From the NCBI GenBank assembly GCA_001875255.1, contig MJAN01000006.1:1-64000 (forward strand): a stretch of DNA of 64,000 nt, written 5' to 3'. Within the stretch, counting starts at the first letter, position 1, and each line of letters opens with the position of its first letter. Below the pieces are notes generated by a model. The model saw nothing but the letters and a program-made list of their open reading frames with translations, searched no databases and was not told the DNA's origin. The stretch comes from Candidatus Sabulitectum silens. Its GTDB lineage: Bacteria; Fermentibacterota; Fermentibacteria; Fermentibacterales; JCC-6. Made by a program: the position numbers and the translations under genes. Of this stretch, positions 23,701 to 32,534 are shown in pieces.

Positions 23701-24048
23701 ATGAGAACACTCTGCGGCTGTCTGCTGGTGTTATGCCTGATTGCGCAGGCTGAAGCTCCTGGGATATCCGTTGCTGCTGTATTCACCGGGCTTGAGGAGT
23801 TCCACTGGTTCGAGAACGACGGAGGGTCCACCTCCGACGGGGTGGCCCCGCTGGCTTCATTCGTAGTACTGGAGCCCGAAGAGTTCGCGGGAGAAAGGGT
23901 AAGCATCCTGTTCAAGCACGGAGTGCTGGATAAAGCTCTGGAGTCCCTTCCGGCGGGTGGAGTATGCCGTTTCACCGTGCCGGGTGACTTCTTCGGCAGC
24001 GGCGCTGAGATACTGGAGGATATGGACATAAGCGGCTTTCATTTTTGA
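23701..24048 (+). CDS. Secreted hypothetical protein
   Basis: signal peptide MRTLCGCLLVLCLIAQAEA. Confidence 0.5.
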   Translation: MRTLCGCLLVLCLIAQAEAPGISVAAVFTGLEEFHWFENDGGSTSDGVAPLASFVVLEPEEFAGERVSILFKHGVLDKALESLPAGGVCRFTVPGDFFGSGAEILEDMDISGFHF

Positions 24049-24061
24049 GCGGGGGAGATGA

Positions 24062-24600
24062 ATGAGCACTGACGAACTTGTCATTCGTAAGGAGAGGCCT
24101 GAGGACCATTCCGCAGTAACCGAAGTAACCGTGGAAGCGTTCACCTACCTGGGTATGGGAGAGGTAACGGAACACCAGATGATAGAGAGGCTCAGGCAAG
24201 CCGGCGCCTATCGGTTTCCCTGGTGGCTGAACTTGCCGACAGGGTGGTGGGGCATATAGCCTTCTCGCCTGCGGAGGTTTCCAGCGGCGTTTCTGGGTGG
24301 TACTGCCTGGGTCCTGTGTCGGTCCTTCCGGAACTTCACCGTAGGGGAATTGGAGGGGTTCTGATTCGGAAGGGGCTTGCGGAACTGGAAGCCTCAGGTG
24401 CCGCAGGATGCTGCCTGGTGGGGCATCCTGAATACTATGGGAGGTTCGGTTTCATTCACCCCGATGGTATGTTCTACGAAGGCGTGGATCCCGAGGTCTT
24501 CTTCGCCCTGGCGTTCTCCGGGGAGTACCCTTCTGGCAGGGTTTTGTTTCACAAGGCCTCGGAGTGTAGGGCAGTTATAGTCGGGAATAGTGGCCGGTAA
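24062..24600 (+). CDS. GNAT N-acetyltransferase (frameshifted)
   Basis: LVIRKERPEDHSAVTEVTVEAF; GPVSVLPELHRRGIGGVLIRKGLAELEASGAAGCCLVGHPEYYGRFGF. Confidence 0.8.
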
Positions 24601-24657
24601 ACAGGAAGCGTGGGGTTTCGGACCCGGGAAGCAGACTCAGCTTGAGGAGGCACTGAA

Positions 24658-25128
24658 ATGAGTGCAAGGGCAAAGATCACGGATTTGATCGGAGAATGGG
24701 CGGGCAGCAGCCGACTCTGGCTTTTCCGGGGGCTACCGTAAGGGAGTCGGAAACCACCGCCTCAGTGGCGCCGGCAGCAGGTGGAGCCTTTCTGATAATT
24801 AATTACAGGTGGGAAGACGAAGGGACTCCACAGGACGGGATCCTCCTGGTCCGGCTATCTGTTGAGCCGGGCACCTGTGATATGGTATGGATCGACTCCT
24901 GGCACACAGGAGGCGAGTTCATGGTTTTTAGAGGCGAGGAAGACCGTGATGGATCCATGTCGGCGGTTGCTTCGTATGCCGCGCCTCCAGGTCCGGACTG
25001 GGCTGGCGCATCGTTCTGTCCGCAGAAAGTGAGACAGAGATGAGGATCACGATGTACAACATCACCCTGACGGGAATGAAGCACTGGCTGTGGAAGCCAT
25101 GTACGAACGCATGGCTCCCAGGGATTAA
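24658..25128 (+). CDS. Small conserved hypothetical protein, possibly DUF1579-like (frameshifted)
   Basis: MSARAKITDLIGEWAGSSRLW...; C-terminal GWRIVLSAESETEMRITMYN..PDGNEALAVEAMYERMAPRD reconstructed across frames. Confidence 0.45.
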
Positions 25129-25209
25129 CCCGGAGTTAAATGCCCTGTCAGAATTTGATATACAGCTCGCATGAAGGAGATAACTGAAGTTTAGTATGGA
25201 GGTTGAACC

Positions 25210-25557
25210 ATGGAAAAGAAGTTCATCGTACCGGCGGCGTTCTTTCTGGGACCTGTCTTTATCTGGATAGCGGCGGTGGTGGGGTACGGCTCCTGGTTCG
25301 CCCTCTCCGCTCCATTCTCGATGGGGCTGTTCTTCATCCTCGGGGTGATGATCCTCTTCTCAGGGATAAGGTGCCTGAGGGCAGGGGGACCCAGGCTGGG
25401 TAACATTATCCGCGCAAGCGTGCTGCTGGTGCTCTCTGTTCTAACCTGGTGGAAGGCAGGCAGTATGGCAGGTATCGCCATGCTCCTTTCCGCTGTGATC
25501 CTGGGTATTCTTGCGGTGCTGGGAAGGTATAGCGAGCAGGAAGAGGGCAGAACCTGA
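25210..25557 (+). CDS. Small membrane protein
   Basis: 115 aa, several hydrophobic segments. Confidence 0.5.
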   Translation: MEKKFIVPAAFFLGPVFIWIAAVVGYGSWFALSAPFSMGLFFILGVMILFSGIRCLRAGGPRLGNIIRASVLLVLSVLTWWKAGSMAGIAMLLSAVILGILAVLGRYSEQEEGRT

Positions 25558-26030
25558 ACATCTTCGTTCTGGATCTGGATGTGGAGAGGTGCGCCAGGTA
25601 CCACTGCGACAGGCATGTGGTGAAGATGATCCTGGAAAGCGCCCAGATAGCCTGCTCTGCGCTTAACGGAAAGGGCTTCGTCACACCCTACAGGTCCACC
25701 CATGTTAAACACCCCTGCGTGCTGTGGGCAGGGGAGTCGATGGATAACCTTCGCTGGCTCATTCGGCTGGGGAAGGCCCTGAACCGTGAATACCGCTACA
25801 GGTATCGCTCTGCGGATCACGCTTCTCTTGCAGTGCTTGAGGCAGTATCACGGTTTTCCTTCGAATCCCGTGGGCTTACCGAGTTTGCCCAGGCAATGCC
25901 TGAGGAGTACAGGGTGCCGGGAGACCCGGTGAAGGCCTACAGGAGATACTACATCGGGGAGAAGCTGGGCTTCGCGAAGTGGACCAGGAGAAGGAAGCCT
26001 CCCTGGATAGCTTCCTCTTTCCTCATTTGA
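25554..26030 (+). CDS. Conserved phage-type protein (NIFVLDxD...HCDRHVVKM family)
   Basis: (CTG)NIFVLDLDVERCARYHCDRHVVKMILESAQIACSAL...HVKHPCVLWAGES..NLRWL; FAQAMPEEYRVPGDPVKAYRRYYIGEKLGFAKWT. Confidence 0.65.
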   Translation: MNIFVLDLDVERCARYHCDRHVVKMILESAQIACSALNGKGFVTPYRSTHVKHPCVLWAGESMDNLRWLIRLGKALNREYRYRYRSADHASLAVLEAVSRFSFESRGLTEFAQAMPEEYRVPGDPVKAYRRYYIGEKLGFAKWTRRRKPPWIASSFLI

Positions 26031-26044
26031 TAAGGTATCTTTTC

Positions 26045-26658
26045 CTACCAGTCCCAGTTTTCCGGGTCTGGAGGCATCCATAGGCTATCGATCAGCATGA
26101 GCTTTCCCCGGGAAGAGATGTAATCGTAGGTATCGTAGTCGTATGTAAGCTTTGTAAAACCTATTGTGGTATCGTTCAGCCATTGCCCGTTCCTGGGGCC
26201 CCAGGGTACGCTGGTGTCTTCGAACTCCAGGAAAAGGGAACGGTCCGGTTCAATTCTCCAAACCTGTATTCCGTTTGGGTATAGCCGGCGTGTATGTCCT
26301 CGTTCATGCACAGAAGCCTTGTTCCGTCGGGGCTGGGAACGGGAGGGCCTATCGTTGCTGTTGTGCTGCCCGTTACACCGTCTACCACCTGCCAGCCTAT
26401 CCATTCATATCCAAGGGTCTTCACCGTCCAGAGGTTTTCTGCGGGAAGGTAGTCCATAAGGCTGTAAAGGGTGGATCTCAGCCCGTCAGGAGAATCGTAT
26501 CGGTTACGGAAGGCTACCGTATCTCCATTCGCAGTGGCGATGCTCAGGGTTGTTGCATCTTCCCTGAATGCCTGTGGATAGAGGGAGAGAAGCTGGTTTT
26601 CAAGGGAGTCGGGCTGGGAGAATGCGAAGAGAAATATCATAGCAGGAATGTGTGTCAT
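26045..26658 (-). CDS. Secreted hypothetical protein, TolB-like repeats (frameshifted)
   Basis: signal peptide MTHIPAMIFLFAFSQP; IGPPVPSPDGTRLLCMNED. Confidence 0.5.
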
Positions 26659-26710
26659 GGTGACTCCTTCCGATAGGATCCTGTAATTATACTACCTTAA
26701 GCAGTTCTGG

Positions 26711-27319
26711 ATGGGAGATGCCATGTCGCTGGAGAAGCTTTCCAACATACTGCTGGTGGTGTTCACTGTCCTTGTGGGCTCCTACTTCATTTTTCAAGAC
26801 CGGCCCTTCATGGAGCCGGTACATTCCCACCTTGAGCAGGGAGGATCCGACAGGATCGCCCTTTACATAGGTGCAGCGGTGGTGCTGCTCGTGGTTCCAC
26901 AGATGATTCAGTCCATCACCCGCAAGGCAAGGGACATGATCAGCACCGTCCGGTCGGTTACGGAGCACGGTGTGGAGGGATGGGCACACGTAAAAAAGGT
27001 GTATCGAACCGGAGAAAGGCTGGGAAGGAACGAACTGTACTTCTTAGACCTGGACGTGTCGGACAGCGAGGGGAACGAGTACGCCATTACCGTTCTCCAC
27101 CCAGTGCCTGGAAAGGAACTTGGCTTTTTCATACCGGGGTCCAGGATTCCAGTGAAGACCGCCCGGAGGGATAGGTCAATGATCATTTTCCCCCAGCTGA
27201 ACTATAGGAAGATGGGCAGTTTTCTTTTCCTTAATGAGAACAGCGATACCTGGGCCGAGGCTTTGAAGACAAAGGAAGAGATAACGCTGACACCTGTGGG
27301 GAGCGTGCCGGAATACTAG
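26711..27319 (+). CDS. Membrane protein of unknown function
   Basis: 202 aa intact ORF, two N-terminal TM segments. Confidence 0.55.
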   Translation: MGDAMSLEKLSNILLVVFTVLVGSYFIFQDRPFMEPVHSHLEQGGSDRIALYIGAAVVLLVVPQMIQSITRKARDMISTVRSVTEHGVEGWAHVKKVYRTGERLGRNELYFLDLDVSDSEGNEYAITVLHPVPGKELGFFIPGSRIPVKTARRDRSMIIFPQLNYRKMGSFLFLNENSDTWAEALKTKEEITLTPVGSVPEY

Positions 27320-27331
27320 GAGAGGAGTTTC

Positions 27332-27718
27332 ATGTCCGAGCTTAAGAAGGCTTTCCTGCCGGTGCTGCTGGCCGGTGTTTGGGTGAACTTCTGCGAGTTC
27401 GTGAGGAACGAGGTTCTCTTCAAACACTACTGGATAGACCACTTCGCCGGTATGGGGCTGGTGTTCCCGGCGCAGCCGGTGAATGGAGGGGTATGGGTTG
27501 TGTGGGGCTTCTCCATGGCGGCCTTCGTGTGGGCCATTTCCCGGAGGTTCTGCTTCAGGGATACTTTCCTGCTGTCGTGGTTCGCCGGTTTTTTGATGAT
27601 GTGGATGGCGACCTGGAACCTGTCTGTGTTTCCGGCGGCCCTGCTTTGGATCGCGGTTCCCTTCAGCATGGTGGAAACCGCCGGCGCAGTGTTCATCTCC
27701 AGAAGGCTTACCCGGTAG
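27332..27718 (+). CDS. Small membrane protein
   Basis: 128 aa, hydrophobic segments. Confidence 0.5.
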   Translation: MSELKKAFLPVLLAGVWVNFCEFVRNEVLFKHYWIDHFAGMGLVFPAQPVNGGVWVVWGFSMAAFVWAISRRFCFRDTFLLSWFAGFLMMWMATWNLSVFPAALLWIAVPFSMVETAGAVFISRRLTR

Positions 27719-27832
27719 GTCCTCCTGTTTCGCATTCCTTCTGTGTTCATGGCCGCGGGTTGTTTTATATTTTATTCTCATAGACAGTAATGCCAGGGCG
27801 GCTATACCAGACAACAATAACGAAAGCTCATT

Positions 27833-29087
27833 ATGAACGAGAATATTGGCCGCATCGTAGAACTGATAGTATCGGTTTCAAAAAAACTGCCCTCACCCGC
27901 CAGGGAAACGGTGGGTTATGAACTGGAGAACATCAAGGAAATGCTCATGGACAACAGACCGCCGCGGGTGCTCATCATCGGGCGCAGGGGTGCCGGGAAG
28001 TCATCCATCGTCAACGCCCTTTTCAAGGCCAGGGTGGCCAGGGTGGGCTCCGTCCTTTCCGAAACCGGCAAAGCCAGCTGGCACACCTTCAGCAACTCCC
28101 AGGGTTCCATAGAGATACTGGATACCAGGGGTCTGGGGGACAGGACCAGACCGGAATCCGCCAACTTCGCCGTGGCACTCGACGACATCAAGGCAGAGAT
28201 CAGGGAGATATGCCCCGATGTGATACTCTTCATGTGCAAGGCCAAGGAGGTGGATTCCCACATAAAAAGCGACCTTGAGAATGTTGCACTGGTCAGGAAG
28301 TACATCTCGGATACCCACAGCTACGAGATACCGGTTGCGGCGTTGGTCACACAGGTGGACGAGCTGGACCCGAAAAGGGTAGAGCCGCCCTACGACCATC
28401 CGGTAAAGCAGAAGAACATCCTGGAGGCGGTGAAGGCACTCCAGGAAGCATATTCCGATTCCAGCATAGAACTGCTTGAGGCCATACCAGTATCAGCTTA
28501 TGCCGAGTTCGATGGTGACCGGATAGTATATGAGAACTTCTGGAACATAGAGGAGCTGGTAACCTACCTCATGGATCATCTGCCCAGATCAGCCCAGCTC
28601 CAGCTTGCGAGGCTCACAAGGCTGCGTAAGCTTCAGAAAAGGCTTGCACGGACCATCATAGGATCACTGCCACCATATGCGGAGGGATTGCCGCAACCCC
28701 CATACCCCTTGGAGATATTTTCCCGATTACCGCCGCCCAGATAGGATGATAATGGGCATTGGCTATATCGGTGGCCGGGAACTGTCAAAGAGAACGGCCA
28801 GGGAATTCCTTGCGGCAATGGGCCTCAATGTGGGAGCGGGGTTAGCCCTGAGGGAGCTGGCCAGGGCCTCGGTGAAATTCTTCTTCCCCGGAGGGGGAAA
28901 TGTCATTTCCGCCGGGATCGCCTTCACTGCCACCTGGGGAATAGGGGAGGCCTCGGTTGCCTACTTCATTGACAATATGTCCCTCTCTGAGGCGAAAGCC
29001 GCAATGAAGAGGGGAAGAAAAAGGCATGAGAAGGAAGCGGAAGTCCTTGCAGCCAGTCTGAAGAAAGACTCAGCTGAGAGTCACTGA
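27833..29087 (+). CDS. Era/YfjP-like GTPase with C-terminal membrane-associated domain (frameshifted)
   Basis: VLIIGRRGAGKSSIVNALF (G1), ILDTRGLGD (G3), ALVTQVDELD (G4-like); C-terminal ORF 28677-29087 with hydrophobic helices. Confidence 0.75.
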
Positions 29088-29279
29088 ATCAGTTTGATCT
29101 TCCTTTGCCTGACACAAGGAAAAACATCAGTGTCCCCGTTGACTCAGGGGGAGATGCATATATCTTATTTGAAAGCAAAGAGATAGGGTTACAGGCCCCC
29201 CTACTGCCTCATCGCCATGATCATATTGCTTTGCTGAATAAGCTACAGGTTATCAAGCAAAAAGGAAGGGGTGGCAAAG

Positions 29280-29705
29280 ATGAGTTTAAGAAAACTACTT
29301 GTTCTGCTTGCCGTGGTCGCGGTTGCGGTATTCATGGCCTGCGGGGAAGAGGAACCTGAGGTTCAGGTTGAAACCGCAGATGAATCGCCGGATGTGATCA
29401 ACGCTCCCGTGGAGCCCGTGGAGCCCGTGGAGCCCGTGGAACCTGAAATGACCGAAGAAGAGAAGATGGCCTTCGTAATGGAGAACTGCATCTGCCCTCA
29501 GTGCCCGAGCTGGGTACCCGAGGCTTCGGAAAAGGGTGAAGGCGGTTACTGCGCCACAGGTATGAGCGAGTGCATAGTGGACGAAGTGGGCTGCATCTGT
29601 GCTGAGTGCCCGGTGACGGAGGAAATGGCCCTCGAGTGGGGCTACTACTGCACCAGGGGTTCAGCTGCGGACATGATGGCTGAAGAGCTGGAGGAAACTC
29701 TGTAG
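29280..29705 (+). CDS. DUF2769-like cysteine-rich lipoprotein
   Basis: lipobox AVAVFMACGEE; MENCICPQCPSWVPEASEKGEGGYCATGMSECIVDEVGCICAECPVTEEMALEWGYYCTRG matches the DUF2769 cysteine pattern as I know it. Confidence 0.7.
   Translation: MSLRKLLVLLAVVAVAVFMACGEEEPEVQVETADESPDVINAPVEPVEPVEPVEPEMTEEEKMAFVMENCICPQCPSWVPEASEKGEGGYCATGMSECIVDEVGCICAECPVTEEMALEWGYYCTRGSAADMMAEELEETL
29409..29444 (+). repeat. 9-bp tandem repeat (GTGGAGCCC)x4 encoding Val-Glu-Pro repeats
   Basis: gtggagccc x3 + gtggaacct. Confidence 0.9.
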
Positions 29706-29735
29706 GCCTTCTGCTCCCGTTGCATTCAAAAAAGG

Positions 29736-29766
29736 GGGAACAGCCGGATACAGTCCGGCTGTTCCC
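29736..29766. terminator. Strong hairpin, terminator-like
   Basis: GGGAACAGCCGGA tacag TCCGGCTGTTCCC; T-tract only on the minus-strand side. Confidence 0.5.
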
Positions 29767-30085
29767 ATAGTCATTCACTCATCCCTGCTCCCTTCCCGCT
29801 GGCCGGCTGCTGAACATTTCCAACAAAAGTTCATATAGGAAGAGCCGGTCAAGCTGCATTTCATACCGTATTCCTGCCTACCGAGGTACGCCGGCCAGAG
29901 TGGGTCATAATCCTTGTCAGAAAATTTGTAAAAAATTCGGTACGGTGCTTTGTGTTTTCTCCCTGACCATGGGAGTTTCGGTCATACTGGGTGGCTACTG
30001 CCATATATGACCTTGAACAACTGTCTTGACGGAGGCCTGGTCAGGGGTGATTTTCCACGAAGCAATCAACACGGAAGGGGGTTAC

Positions 30086-32282
30086 ATGAGCAGTTTTCTG
30101 CTGGTTTTCATGGTTCTCTCGGGTTATGGCTCCTGGGAGAACATAGGACCGGAGGGTGGTGAGATCACCGCCCTTGTCCAGAGTACACAGGATCCGAGCC
30201 ATCTTTACGCAGTTTCCGGCTCGAATCCGTCCATGGTCCTGTTTTCCGGTGACAACGGTGAATCCTGGGAGAGCATCGGTTCCTTCACAGGGGGTACCGT
30301 TTACGATGTTACCATGACTCAATCCGGCATTCTTGTGGCCTTCGGCACAAGCAGGGTATGGAGATCCACCGACGGCGGATACAACTGGAGTACTGCTTAT
30401 GTGAGCAATACCTATTTCTACCAGGGAGCATCACATCCCACCGATGGAAACACGTTGTTCGCCGCGGGGTACAGGTACATCGACAGCTACTGGAGGATAG
30501 CATTCCTTAAGTCCACCGATGGCGGTCAGAACTGGAGTGCGACCCAGCTCACAACAAGCTCCAGTCATGCCTACGGCCGAAGCATCGGAGTTTCGCAATC
30601 CGATCCCGATGTTATACTTGTTGGCGGATATGAACCCTCCGGCTCCAATACCCAGAGGCTCTATCTTTCGGAGAACGGGGGCACGACCTTTACCGATGTA
30701 ACCCCTCCCTCAAGCAGCAATGAATCCTACATGTACGGCGCGGCCATTCACCCCGAGGATCCTGACATCATGCTCGCAGGTACACTGTACTCCATTTACA
30801 GAAGCACCGACAGAGGAGCCACCTGGACGAAAATAGCCACTCAGTACTACAACTACAGGATCCGCTACAGCACAGCCGATCCCGACATTGTCATGGCCGG
30901 GGGATACAGCAACATATACCGCTCGACTAATGGAGGGCTTTCCTGGAGCAGTGTTACCACAGGGCTTTCCGGTAACAACTTCCAGCACGTGCTTCCCAGC
31001 TACGACAATGCCACCATGGCATACACAGGAAGCAATGCTGGCTTTTTCAACAGTACCAACGGCGGTACCTCCTGGAACATGTATACCGAGGGCATGACCG
31101 CAGGCAAGGTCCTTGTGGGCTGCCGCTCAGAGGGCTATGTCTACATTCAGCTCACCTCTCTGGGCATTTTCCGCATACCTGAAGACTCATCCGAAGGCTG
31201 GTCATCGGTGAATCAGGCCAGCGGATGCGGTGATCTCGCCGGACTTGTGAGCGATGGGGAGGGCACCCTGCTCGCCCTTGAAGCGGGTGGTTGAGGCGGC
31301 TCCGAGCTCTACAGGAGCACAGACGGAGGTTCCGTCTGGACAAAGGTAGATACCTATTACGGTACCGGATACAAGATGATCTATGCCGGTGATGACACGT
31401 TTTACTGCACCGGTTACAAGTATTCATCCCCGAACTATATGCTGGTGGTTTCCAAATCCATCGACGGCGGTCTGAACTGGACTCGCCAGACAATTCAGAG
31501 CGGTTCGGTCTACGGCTACATCAGGGCGCTTGCCGTTGATCCCTCCAACACTGATAATGTGTTTGCCCTGGGCTACTACAACAGCGCTGTCAGGTGCTAC
31601 TACTCCGAGAACGGTGGCACCTCCTGGCAGGAAAGGTCCATGAGCGGTCTTCAGGGAACACCCTATGATCTTTTGGTGCATCCCACCAGCAGCAACAGAA
31701 TGGCTGCGGCGACCAGTACTGGTTTATTTGCCACGGATGATGGTGGCTCAACCTGGACCAGGGTCACAACGGCCTTCACAGGTGCCTGGTGCGTAACCGT
31801 TCCCGAAGGAACAGAAGACCTTCTCGTAGGTACGAACACAAACGGTGCCTGGATCTGGGAGGACTGGACCGGTACACCGGAACTGATAGGAACGGACCTC
31901 GATGACGTCAGGGTGAATGTGCTCATCGATGTTCCCGAATACTCCCTGCTCTACGCCGGCACCTTCGGCAATTCCATGTGGACCAACTACTACGGTACAT
32001 CCACGGAGGAAGCCATTCAGCAACTCCAACTGCCCTCGATTTCGCCGTATACCCGAATCCTGTAACATCAGGTACCGCCACGGCGAGTTTCGTTCTTCCA
32101 ACGAGTTCCCAAGCCACTCTGCAGGTATTCGACCTCACCGGCCGGGTCGTGTTGGAACATCAGCCGCACCGGGAGATGGGCAGACCATCCTCAATTTCTC
32201 TTCGCTCCCTCCAGGCGCATACATATCCAGACTTACCTGCGGCACCGAGTCCGCAACGGTCAGGATGATAGTCACCCGATAA
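30086..32282 (+). CDS. Secreted BNR/sortilin-like beta-propeller protein with T9SS-type C-terminal domain (in-frame TGA and frameshifts)
   Basis: repeats W(R/Y)STDGGxxW; VYPNPVTSGTATASFVLPTSSQATLQVFDLTGRVV ... AYISRLTCGTESATVRMIVTR. Confidence 0.75.
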
Positions 32283-32288
32283 CTCACA

Positions 32289-32317
32289 GGGGCGGCCGGC
32301 AAGAACCGGCCCGCCCC
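32289..32317 (+). terminator. GC-rich hairpin downstream of the BNR protein gene
   Basis: GGGGCGGCCGG caagaa CCGGCCCGCCCC, no clear U tract. Confidence 0.45.
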
Positions 32318-32330
32318 CTTCACTGAACTG

Positions 32331-32365
32331 AAGCCATCCGTAAACTTGACAAACAGATTGTCTAT
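32331..32365 (+). repeat. Dispersed ~35-bp repeat, copy 1
   Basis: AAGCCATCCGTAAACTTGACAAACAGATTGTCTAT. Confidence 0.75.
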
Positions 32366-32499
32366 AGTAATGCGCTGCAATACATAAGAAGAGCAGTTCC
32401 GCAGATGTGTATTACAAATTATGGATTATTAAAAATATAATAGTACACTATATGATGGCAAAGCCTGATACCAGGGCTATCTCCTCATCTTGTGGGCTA

Positions 32500-32534
32500 T
32501 TAGAAGAGTTATTTGTCAAATTTACGGATGGCTT
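32500..32534 (-). repeat. Dispersed ~35-bp repeat, copy 2 (inverted)
   Basis: reverse complement AAGCCATCCGTAAATTTGACAAATAACTCTTCTAA; overlaps the stop codon of the C25 protease gene. Confidence 0.75.

Noticed and set aside
19756-24600. Acetyltransferase-rich cluster as a toxin-antitoxin array
   Set aside because: The GNATs resemble housekeeping RimJ/RimL-type enzymes and no partner antitoxin-like small genes are adjacent.
27176-27817. 213-aa minus-strand ORF rich in His/Pro/Gln
   Set aside because: Shadow of membrane-protein genes 26711-27718 on the plus strand.
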